Of a DNA stretch of 10,155 nt, positions 1 through 5,994 are shown one piece after another (position 1 is the stretch's first letter; each line of letters starts with the position of its first letter). The stretch is taken from positions 1-10,155 of the forward strand of contig CAMZLC010000075.1 of the NCBI GenBank assembly GCA_947311605.1, in the 5' to 3' direction. The stretch comes from an uncultured Sulfurovum sp. (GTDB lineage: Bacteria; Campylobacterota; Campylobacteria; Campylobacterales; Sulfurovaceae). A program made the translations under genes and the position numbers. The notes beneath the pieces were generated by a model that was not told where the DNA came from, ran no database searches, and saw only the letters and a program-made list of their open reading frames with translations.

Positions 1-1216
1 AGGAGAGAGCAGCACAGATACTGTCTATGGGGGAGATGCACTGATAGCAGAATATGGCTCTACGCTGATCAAGGGTGAGAGATTTAGTATGCAAAGCACT
101 CTGATCACAGCGGATGTAGATCTACAGCGTCTGCGATGGCTTCGCATCAATGAGTCAAGCTATAGTGACAGCAGACGCAAAAAAACACGCACCATAAAGC
201 TCTCAAATCTGCCAAAGATAAAAGAGATAAAGAGGAGGATGGATCCTGCACCATTTATCCCCTCCTCCGATCAAGATATCCAAAGCAGAAGTAAAGAGAT
301 CATCCAGATACAGGCTCATGGTCTTATCAAGAGAATGACACATACACATATCCCAAAGGCGATCATAGGCATAAGCGGAGGACTGGATTCGACCTTGGCC
401 CTGCTATCGACCTGCAAGGCATTTGATATTATGGGCTGGGATCACAAAAATATCATCGCAGTCACTATGCCCGGCTTTGGTACCACCAACCGCACCAAAT
501 CAAATGCCATCAAGCTTTGTGAAGCATTAGGGGTCACACTCAAGGAAATAGATATCACAGAACTCTCGCTCAAGGAGTTTAAGGCAATTGATCACGACAA
601 AGATGAGCACTCAGTAGTCTACGAAAATGTCCAGGCCAGAGTCCGCACAGGGATTTTGATGAATATGGCAAACAAAGAGGGTGGCTTGGTCATAGGCACA
701 GGAGACCTGAGTGAAATAGCACTCGGTTGGAGCACCTACAATGGTGACCATATGAGTATGTATGCACTCAACAGTGGCATACCAAAGACACTGATAAAAT
801 ATCTGATAGCCTCTTTCAAATCTCAGCCAAAGATAAGCGATATCATAGAGGATATACTCAATACCCCCATCAGCCCTGAGCTTCTACCACACAAAGATGG
901 AGAAATAACCCAACAAACTGAAGAGATCGTAGGGCCTTATGCCCTGCATGATTTTTTCCTCTATCACTTCATCAAATATGGTGCCAAACCTACCAAAATA
1001 CGCTATCTGGCAATGCTGGCATTTGGCGACCGCTACAACAAAGAGACGATCACCAAGTGGCTCAAGGTATTTCTGCGCCGCTTCTTCACCCAGCAATTCA
1101 AGCGCTCCGCCACTCCTGACGGCCCCAAGGTAGGCACCATCTCCCTCAGTCCCAGAGCAGACTGGCGCATGGCAAGCGATGCGGATGTGGATGCATGGAT
1201 AGAGGAGTTGGCATGA
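1..1216 (+). CDS. nadE: Glutamine-dependent NAD+ synthetase, C-terminal part (5' end outside the window)
   Basis: This enzyme makes NAD+ from deamido-NAD+ with ATP, taking ammonia from glutamine; it is cytosolic and the last step of NAD synthesis. The frame is open from base 2 to the left edge, so the ATG at 89 is internal. The 29 residues before it (reading GESSTDTVYGG..., ending KGERFS) look like the end of the nitrilase-type glutaminase domain of the long NadE form. The synthetase domain follows: the ATP-pyrophosphatase P-loop SGGLDST (bases 374-394), then VYENVQARVRTG, IGTGDLSEIALGW and YNGDHMSMYALNSGIPKTL, which are typical NadE substrate-site segments. About 404 residues are visible; long-form enzymes run to roughly 600-700, so perhaps a third is missing to the left. 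The stop overlaps the next start (ATGA, 1213-1216), suggesting translational coupling. Family assignment is firm; the domain boundary is inferred. Confidence 0.93.
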   Translation, partial: GESSTDTVYGGDALIAEYGSTLIKGERFSMQSTLITADVDLQRLRWLRINESSYSDSRRKKTRTIKLSNLPKIKEIKRRMDPAPFIPSSDQDIQSRSKEIIQIQAHGLIKRMTHTHIPKAIIGISGGLDSTLALLSTCKAFDIMGWDHKNIIAVTMPGFGTTNRTKSNAIKLCEALGVTLKEIDITELSLKEFKAIDHDKDEHSVVYENVQARVRTGILMNMANKEGGLVIGTGDLSEIALGWSTYNGDHMSMYALNSGIPKTLIKYLIASFKSQPKISDIIEDILNTPISPELLPHKDGEITQQTEEIVGPYALHDFFLYHFIKYGAKPTKIRYLAMLAFGDRYNKETITKWLKVFLRRFFTQQFKRSATPDGPKVGTISLSPRADWRMASDADVDAWIEELA

Positions 1217-1878
1217 AAAATACCCTCCTCAGGCATTTCACCCAAACCGCTCTTCAGGGACTATTCGGACTCTTGCCACTTGTGATCGTGACAGTAGTAG
1301 TCCTCTGGCTATATGGCAAAGTGGCCAAACTGGCGGAGTGGGTATTAGGACTGGTAGGGTTCGAGCCGCAAAGCCATCTCTTTCTTTGGTTTTTACTGGT
1401 TCTGGTGGTTTTCTTTGTCATCTTGTATATTATTGGTCATTTTATGCGCACCAGACTTGCAGACTATGCCGAAAAGCTACTGGGAAAGATCCCCGGCTAC
1501 AAAACAGTCAAAGACCTGGTAGGTATCTTCAACTCTTCCAAAAAAGGAGAGAATCAGGTACTGGTCGTTGCTATCCGAGGTTTTGCGACAGAGGGATACA
1601 ATATCGGGCTCATGTACTCTCAGAAAGAGAGCATCATTCAGGATCACTACACCGTAACCCTCTCTATGTCTCCCATCCCCAATGGCGGATACATGTTCGA
1701 AGTCCATCGGGACAACATCTATATCATCGAAAAGGCCACTTTTGACGACAACCTGCAGTATCTGCTCTCTATGGGCGTAAAAAGCCTCGCAGAGATTGTA
1801 CCCTCCACGCCCAAGCCGTTAGAGGCGCTCATTCCGTTGGGCAGATGGCTGGAGTCTCAAGAAGCAGGCACAGACTAA
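1213..1878 (+). CDS. DUF502 family inner-membrane protein
   Basis: A 221-residue membrane protein of the DUF502 family; its molecular function is not established. Two hydrophobic segments are visible, about residues 13-35 and 55-77, followed by a soluble domain with the family's landmarks: IPGYKTVKDLV (93-103), a VVAIRGFATEGYNIGL strand region, the SPIPNGGYMFEVHRDNI segment (153-169) and a closing LLSMGVKSLAEIV helix. The start at 1213 is preferred over the in-frame ATG at 1195 because AGAGGAG at 1201-1207 sits 5 bases upstream and because the resulting N-terminus (MKNTLLRHF) resembles the family. The start overlaps the nadE stop, so the two are probably co-transcribed. The stop (TAA 1876-1878) overlaps the stop of the convergent gene, and no terminator is visible between them. 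Confidence 0.85.
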   Translation: MKNTLLRHFTQTALQGLFGLLPLVIVTVVVLWLYGKVAKLAEWVLGLVGFEPQSHLFLWFLLVLVVFFVILYIIGHFMRTRLADYAEKLLGKIPGYKTVKDLVGIFNSSKKGENQVLVVAIRGFATEGYNIGLMYSQKESIIQDHYTVTLSMSPIPNGGYMFEVHRDNIYIIEKATFDDNLQYLLSMGVKSLAEIVPSTPKPLEALIPLGRWLESQEAGTD

Positions 1879-2321
1879 AATGCACAGCCGTCAGGTAAAG
1901 GCTTCTGTGTCTCCAAGCTCCGAGGAAAGAGTGGTGCCTTCTCCACCTTTTTGAACCCTTTTGCGATACTGCCTGTAAATATATCGCCTGTATACCCCAG
2001 TCTATTCATATGCCCCCGAACATAGAGAGTTTGATCAGGATCTAGACGCACAGCACCACCTGATCTGGTAAAGGGTTGGTCATCCGGATGTGAATGAAAG
2101 AGGATACGGCGATAGAGCAGTGCACCCTTGCCGTCAAGCACTTCCCACCAGTCCGCATACTGCGCACAGCCTGTCTCATTGCTCTTCAACGTCACACTGA
2201 AGTGATACCCCGCTGCACCCTTTCCGGCAGTAACCTTGATCACGTCTGCGCGGATACCTTCAGCATGTACTGCCATCGTCCAACTCAACAAGAAGAGAAA
2301 GAACGTCATCATTTTTTTCAT
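1875..2321 (-). CDS. Small secreted protein of unknown function
   Basis: A 148-residue protein with a clear Sec signal peptide: two lysines, a hydrophobic run (residues 5-17) and a likely signal peptidase I site after AVHA (17-20). The mature part has only two cysteines (52 and 146), which could form one disulfide in the periplasm. The core segment WWEVLDGKGALLYRRILFHSHPDDQPFTRSGG (58-89) resembles, from memory, a pattern found in uncharacterised secreted proteins of marine bacteria (W-V-LD..G..L..R.L.H.H...QPFTRS); no function is known to me. AAGGAG lies upstream of the ATG with 6-7 bases of spacing. It is divergent from the MoaD-like gene, sharing a 90-base intergenic region, and convergent with the DUF502 gene. 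No enzyme motif is recognised. Confidence 0.75.
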   Translation of the reverse strand: MKKMMTFFLFLLSWTMAVHAEGIRADVIKVTAGKGAAGYHFSVTLKSNETGCAQYADWWEVLDGKGALLYRRILFHSHPDDQPFTRSGGAVRLDPDQTLYVRGHMNRLGYTGDIFTGSIAKGFKKVEKAPLFPRSLETQKPLPDGCAF

Positions 2322-2377
2322 TGCGACTCCTTTGGCATAGTCTAACCTAAATCAATAAACAGAAACAGCACTTAGAG

Positions 2378-2383
2378 TATAAT
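2378..2383 (+). promoter_or_regulatory. Probable -10 box of the MoaD-like gene
   Basis: A perfect TATAAT lies 28 bases before the ATG at 2412, with a ribosome binding site AAGGA at 2400-2404 (7-base spacing) between them. No good -35 element is visible, as is usual in Campylobacterota. Confidence 0.6.
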
Positions 2384-2411
2384 AGCAAGACAAACACACA
2401 AGGAAATTCTC

Positions 2412-2696
2412 ATGCCCACCATCAAATTCAGTGCATTCTCTTTTCTAAGGACACAGCTCAATGACAGAGGTATTGCCTGCGCCACCTCTCCTCTAGAGAT
2501 CCCTGAAAATATCAGTATAAATGGGCTCATAGCATATCTGCAAATGAACCCCGAAGAGGTCGAAGCTGTCTTTGTCAACCATCGTATCATGCCCAAAAGT
2601 ACGATCCTCAAAGAGGGGGACAAGGTCGCCCTAGTGCCTCCGGGAGGCATACCGGGACATGTGGCTGCCTATGTAGGCAAAAACCATATACAATGA
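2412..2696 (+). CDS. MoaD/ThiS-like beta-grasp sulfur-carrier family protein
   Basis: A 94-residue protein with the layout of MoaD/ThiS ubiquitin-like sulfur carriers: an N-terminal strand (MPTIKFSAFSFLR), a central helix (SINGLIAYLQM, 35-45), then AVFVNHRIMPKSTILKEGDKVALVPPGG (52-79), which matches the 'v.vN......L.dGD.val.PP..GG' signature. In carriers the final Gly-Gly is the activated C-terminus; here GG is at 78-79 and 15 more residues follow (IPGHVAAYVGK...). It is therefore either processed or not a classical sulfur carrier. The tail recalls MoaD-like proteins found with tungsten/molybdenum oxidoreductases, but no such enzyme is in this window. Expressed from its own promoter (TATAAT at 2378, AAGGA at 2400). 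Family call good; role unknown. Confidence 0.8.
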   Translation: MPTIKFSAFSFLRTQLNDRGIACATSPLEIPENISINGLIAYLQMNPEEVEAVFVNHRIMPKSTILKEGDKVALVPPGGIPGHVAAYVGKNHIQ

Positions 2697-2803
2697 GAAT
2701 TCGGTATTCCCTAAAGAGAAGGGTTGATGAGAAGCAGGGTAGCACCATAAAAAGATCTCGGTAGCTTTAGTCTGCTTTTAGACATCTTTGTGTCCCAACA
2801 AAG

Positions 2804-2809
2804 TAAAAT
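2804..2809 (+). promoter_or_regulatory. Possible -10 box for the FrdB/HdrB-like gene
   Basis: TAAAAT lies 33 bases upstream of the ATG at 2843, and TAGACA at 2779-2784 could serve as a weak -35 (19-base spacer). A GGAG ribosome binding site is at 2831-2834, 8 bases before the ATG. The 146-base gap from 2697 to 2842 shows nothing else of note. Confidence 0.3.
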
Positions 2810-2842
2810 AGCAATAACAACCTCATTTTTGGAGTACATACT

Positions 2843-3865
2843 ATGACATTGCAGATAAAAGCATATTTTTTCAATGCCGCACTGGATTACCTGCCCTACT
2901 ATAGAAACTTTACGATCTATGTAGACAAAAAGACAACGATCAAGGAGATCCTGCCCAGGATCAAAGCAGAAGCTTTTCAGTTTGCCTATCCGGCGGAAAG
3001 ACTCCACTTCAGGGTCAACGGTCTGGTGCTCGATGGCGACCAGACGGTCAAAGAGGTCACCGACAGACTGGGTACCACACTTCAGATCGATCCGATCTCC
3101 GCCTACCGTTCTACCCATGGGCTGGAGATCAATGATACAGATTTTGAGACCTCTTTTGCGCTGCTGGCACCCTATGCCTCGGCAGAGGATCGTGCCTACT
3201 ATGAGACACTCTATCCCCTGCACTATGCCTCGGAGACCTTTGGCTACAACAACCGGTATATCGGTGATGCCATCCTCCTGCTGGCAGCCAGGATGATCGA
3301 GGGGGGCAACCCCCACAAGACAGAGATCCTGGATGCCGTCGCTTCGCATCATGAGGGACTTTGGGAGTGTGAATATGAGAACAACCTTTTCCATGCTCAG
3401 GCACATGCCCAGACCATAGAGGGGCTGAAATCCATGGCCAAAGGTGCCCCGGACAGTTACAGGCCACTGTTTGCCAGAAGATACAAGGCAGCAGAGATCA
3501 CCTCGCTGGAGGGAAGAGCCGTAGCCTTCTATGCCGGCAGCGATGAGATGTCACAGGGTATCATCGAAAGTACACTGGAGCAGATAGAGCGCAAAGGAGC
3601 CAAAGCGGTTCGTTTCGACAAGGCCTGCAGACTTGCAGGACAGACGCTCGTCAAAACCCACCCGAAAATGGCCTATCTCAAAATGGGCAGTATGCTTCTG
3701 GATGCACTGGACAGCGGTGCGGATACACTCGTGGTCTCCAGCGAAGAGGATGCCGTACTTTTCCAGAGATCTATCGGCTATTGTGAAAAAGTCACCCAGA
3801 GAGACATTCCCCTTACCATCCTCTCCAGAGGAAAGCTTATGGGGATCAGCGGACAGGCTGCCTAG
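2843..3865 (+). CDS. FrdB/SdhB-HdrB-like fusion protein lacking most Fe-S cysteines
   Basis: A 340-residue soluble protein of unproven function. Residues 1-98 follow the plan of the FrdB/SdhB N-terminal ferredoxin domain: a two-strand opening, VDKKTTIKEILPRIKAEA, then RVNGLVLDGDQTV and LQIDPI, ending in LEINDTDFETSFALLAPYA, which parallels the E. coli FrdB stretch LVVDMTHFIESLEAIKPYI. The [2Fe-2S] cysteines are absent. Residues 135-200 mimic the helical [4Fe-4S]/[3Fe-4S] domain (YIGDAILLLAAR, then EGLWEC...TIEGLKSM) but keep only C176 of the cluster ligands. Residues 225-340 resemble an HdrB CCG domain (VAFYAGSD, DKACRLAG, SGADTLVVSSEED, DIPLTILSRGKLMGI); C262 remains where CC is expected and SSEE (299-302) replaces CxxC. 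Only three cysteines exist (176, 262, 314). I recall, unverified, DUF5644 and 'HdrB C-terminal' labels for similar proteins. Inference: a paralogue of a fumarate/succinate redox subunit that lost its clusters, perhaps structural or regulatory. Confidence 0.75.
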   Translation: MTLQIKAYFFNAALDYLPYYRNFTIYVDKKTTIKEILPRIKAEAFQFAYPAERLHFRVNGLVLDGDQTVKEVTDRLGTTLQIDPISAYRSTHGLEINDTDFETSFALLAPYASAEDRAYYETLYPLHYASETFGYNNRYIGDAILLLAARMIEGGNPHKTEILDAVASHHEGLWECEYENNLFHAQAHAQTIEGLKSMAKGAPDSYRPLFARRYKAAEITSLEGRAVAFYAGSDEMSQGIIESTLEQIERKGAKAVRFDKACRLAGQTLVKTHPKMAYLKMGSMLLDALDSGADTLVVSSEEDAVLFQRSIGYCEKVTQRDIPLTILSRGKLMGISGQAA

Positions 3866-3884
3866 GCGTCTGCTGCTATGACAA

Positions 3885-3912
3885 TCTGACAGACTTCTGG
3901 GAGTCTGTCAGA
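3885..3912 (+). terminator. Strong hairpin between convergent genes, likely bidirectional terminator
   Basis: TCTGACAGACT (3885-3895) pairs perfectly with AGTCTGTCAGA (3902-3912), an 11-bp stem with a 6-base loop. It lies 20 bases after the stop at 3865 and 4 bases past the alr stop on the other strand, so it can act on both transcripts. There is no long T-tract on either side, so efficiency is uncertain. An alternative stem GAGTCTG/CAGACTC (3901-3915) competes with it. Confidence 0.6.
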
Positions 3913-3915
3913 CTC

Positions 3916-4920
3916 CTAGATCACCACGCGCGGGATACGCTCCGAAAGCATCGTCGTCATCTCATAGCTGATCGTTCCGAAGTGCTTCGCTGCCTGCTGT
4001 GCATCTGCCATGATGCAAACCTCCTCTTTGTCCGATGCCAGCGAGACAAAATCCATCGAGACGCGCCCCAGGATCGCCAAACCCTCTGCCGTCACATAGG
4101 GATCCTCACTCTTCCCTCGTCTCCAGCCGTCTCCATAGCCTAGGTCATAGGTAGAGACAGTCATCCGCTCCGGTGCGGTGAAATCACCGCCGTAGCCTAC
4201 GCGCTCTCCCCGCTGCAATATCCGGGTAGAGCTACGCTTCGCCCAGAGTGAAAGCACAGGCTTCAGCGGTACGGCATCATAGGGCTCAGGCAGCTCGTTG
4301 TGGCCGTAGATCGCGATCCCTGCCCTGACCAGATCCTCGTCGAAGCCTTTGCTTCTGAGGATGGCTGCAGAGTTGTGGCTGTGAAAACGCACACTGCCGC
4401 ACCGAGACTCTCTGACCATCCGTTTTACCGCCTCAAAGTTTTTTTGCTGCCAAGAGAGCTCGCTGCTGAGTACATCCGCTGATCTAAAGTGGGTCATCAC
4501 CCCCACCAGATTCAGGTTGCGGAGTTTGATCATGCGCAGTGCCTTCTCCAGATCCCCCATGACAATACCGTTGCGATGCATCCCTGTATCTACCTTGAGC
4601 TCTATACGGATGCTGCTTTCTACTGCCTCCAGCGCCTGCATATCCGTGATCGCAAAGGAGAGCTTCTCGTCCGCGACGGGGGTGCCGTTGAGTACGAGCA
4701 CCTGGTCAAAGTAGGGGCGTATCCTCATCGCCTCTTCACTGCTAACCACTACTGCCTGCTTGATCCCAAACTCCTGAGAGAGTCCCGCCATGATCTCCAG
4801 CCCGTGACCATAGGCATTGTCCTTGAGTACTACGGCAACACGCTCTTTGGAGCCTGCCTTTAGTACAACTTGGTTAAGATTGTGAAAAAAGTTTTCTTTA
4901 CTGATTGTGATATATGCCAT
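3916..4920 (-). CDS. alr: Alanine racemase
   Basis: Converts L-alanine to D-alanine with pyridoxal phosphate, supplying the peptidoglycan stem peptide; cytosolic. The 334-residue length is near the low end of the family. Visible landmarks: the PLP-lysine motif AVVLKDNAYGHG with K33, the barrel segment KVDTGMHRNG (R116), RFHSHNSAA, RAGIAIYG (199-205), the catalytic tyrosine in RVGYGG (Y243), LGYGDGWRR and GRVSMD (M289), in the expected order. The start is chosen because MAYITISKENFFHNL matches how Campylobacterota Alr proteins begin. On the minus strand the ATG is preceded by TATAAT only 6 bases upstream, and the AAGGA near it lies 12 bases away and overlaps the -10, so the mRNA may be leaderless. 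Divergent from aguA across a heptamer repeat; convergent with the FrdB/HdrB-like gene. Confidence 0.95.
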   Translation of the reverse strand: MAYITISKENFFHNLNQVVLKAGSKERVAVVLKDNAYGHGLEIMAGLSQEFGIKQAVVVSSEEAMRIRPYFDQVLVLNGTPVADEKLSFAITDMQALEAVESSIRIELKVDTGMHRNGIVMGDLEKALRMIKLRNLNLVGVMTHFRSADVLSSELSWQQKNFEAVKRMVRESRCGSVRFHSHNSAAILRSKGFDEDLVRAGIAIYGHNELPEPYDAVPLKPVLSLWAKRSSTRILQRGERVGYGGDFTAPERMTVSTYDLGYGDGWRRGKSEDPYVTAEGLAILGRVSMDFVSLASDKEEVCIMADAQQAAKHFGTISYEMTTMLSERIPRVVI

Positions 4921-4926
4921 AGTGGG

Positions 4927-4932
4927 ATTATA
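4927..4932 (-). promoter_or_regulatory. -10 box of alr, 6 bases from the start codon
   Basis: TATAAT on the minus strand is followed by CCCACT and then the ATG of alr. A transcript starting the usual 5-8 bases after the -10 would begin at or next to the ATG, giving a leaderless mRNA. It could also be a chance match, with the true promoter lying further upstream in the AT-rich repeat. Confidence 0.5.
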
Positions 4933-4940
4933 TCCTTTGG

Positions 4941-4972
4941 ATTAAAAATTAAAAATTAAAAATTAAAAATTT
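4941..4972. repeat. Heptamer tandem repeat (ATTAAAA x4) between alr and aguA
   Basis: Four exact copies of ATTAAAA (4941-4968) plus a partial ATTT. On the minus strand the unit reads TAATTTT, one base different from the TAATTTC unit repeated at 8284-8304. It fills most of the 69-72 bases between the divergent alr and aguA starts, where the aguA promoter should be, so copy number could affect expression. Confidence 0.9.
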
Positions 4973-4992
4973 GATGCCTATTTGGAGAAATG

Positions 4993-5994
4993 ATGAAAAA
5001 AGTACCCGCAGAATGGGAGAAGCAGCGCGTTGTACTGATGGGCTTTCCGCATGAGGAGACAGACTGGGCTATAGGGGGGCTGACTGAAGCCCTGAGCCCT
5101 TTTATCCGTATCGCCCAGGCGATCGCCTACAGCCAGCCTCTCTCTATCATCTGCCGCGACAAAGAGGCGATCAGCAGCCATTTCTGCTCCCGACGCAACA
5201 TGACCTTCATCGAGATCCCCACCAACGATACCTGGATCAGAGACTATGGGTACATCACGGTCAAAGAGGGGGAGGCTACTACGCTGCTCGACTTTACTTT
5301 TGACGGCTGGGGCGGTAAATTTGAGGCCTCGCTTGACAACCGTGTCAACCAGCTGCTGCACCAAAAAGGCTACATGGGTACCACCCCGCTGACCCAGATA
5401 GATTTTGTTTTGGAGGGGGGCTCCATAGAGAGTGACGGAGAGGGTACGCTCCTAACAACCACAAGCTGTCTATGCAACCCCAACAGAAACGGCGGACTCG
5501 ACAAAAAAGGGGTCGAGGAAAAACTTGGCACCTATCTGGGAGCAGCACGCATACTCTGGCTTGACTATGGTTACTTGGCGGGAGATGATACAGACTCCCA
5601 CATAGACACATTGGCGCGTTTTGTCAACAAAGAGACCATAGTCTATCTCAAATGTGACAACCCCAAAGATGAACACTATGAGAGTCTGCAAAAAATGGAA
5701 GTACAGCTTCAGTCATTTCGCACCAAAGAGGGGAAACCCTATACCTTGATACCTCTACCTATGACCGATGCGATTTACAATGACAAACAGGAGCGCCTCC
5801 CTGCCACCTACGCCAACTTTCTCATCACCAATGACGCACTGCTCTATCCGACCTACAGCGACAAAAACGACAAAAAGGTGGGAGCATTATTTGAAAAACT
5901 GTTTCCAGACAGAGAGATTATCCCGATCAACTGTCTCAAGCTGATCGAGCAGGGGGGAAGCCTGCACTGTTCTACGATGCAGGTAGGGGCTTAG
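4993..5994 (+). CDS. aguA: Agmatine deiminase
   Basis: Hydrolyses agmatine to N-carbamoylputrescine and ammonia, the first of two steps from agmatine to putrescine; cytosolic. The 333-residue protein belongs to the peptidyl-arginine-deiminase (PAD_porph) family and shows its motifs in order: an early EWEKQRVVLMGFPHEETDW, NDTWIRDYG (W and D contact the guanidinium), VLEGGSIESDGEGTLLTT, the catalytic-histidine segment GDDTDSHIDTLARF, and the nucleophile cysteine in GGSLHCSTMQ near the C-terminus (about residue 326). The ATG at 4993 is chosen over that at 4990 because GGAG at 4984-4987 is 5 bases from the former but only 2 from the latter. The product is the substrate of the amidase at 6800-7675. 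The stop overlaps the stop of the convergent CAP gene (5991-5994). Confidence 0.95.
   Translation: MKKVPAEWEKQRVVLMGFPHEETDWAIGGLTEALSPFIRIAQAIAYSQPLSIICRDKEAISSHFCSRRNMTFIEIPTNDTWIRDYGYITVKEGEATTLLDFTFDGWGGKFEASLDNRVNQLLHQKGYMGTTPLTQIDFVLEGGSIESDGEGTLLTTTSCLCNPNRNGGLDKKGVEEKLGTYLGAARILWLDYGYLAGDDTDSHIDTLARFVNKETIVYLKCDNPKDEHYESLQKMEVQLQSFRTKEGKPYTLIPLPMTDAIYNDKQERLPATYANFLITNDALLYPTYSDKNDKKVGALFEKLFPDREIIPINCLKLIEQGGSLHCSTMQVGA

Noticed and set aside
89..1216. Independent 375-residue NAD synthetase starting at the ATG at 89
   Set aside because: The frame stays open to the left edge and the upstream residues match the end of a glutaminase domain, so the ATG is internal to a longer gene.
2666..2679. 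TGCCTA-TG-TAGGCA palindrome at the end of the MoaD-like gene
   Set aside because: A 2-base loop is too tight for the full stem and it is inside the coding sequence; likely chance.
2711..3406. 231-residue antisense reading frame opposite the FrdB/HdrB-like gene
   Set aside because: Low-complexity hydrophobic/cysteine-rich composition with no family resemblance, lying mostly opposite a convincing coding frame; a codon-bias shadow.
4489..4863. 124-residue plus-strand frame opposite alr
   Set aside because: Shadow of the alanine racemase frame, with no recognisable domain.
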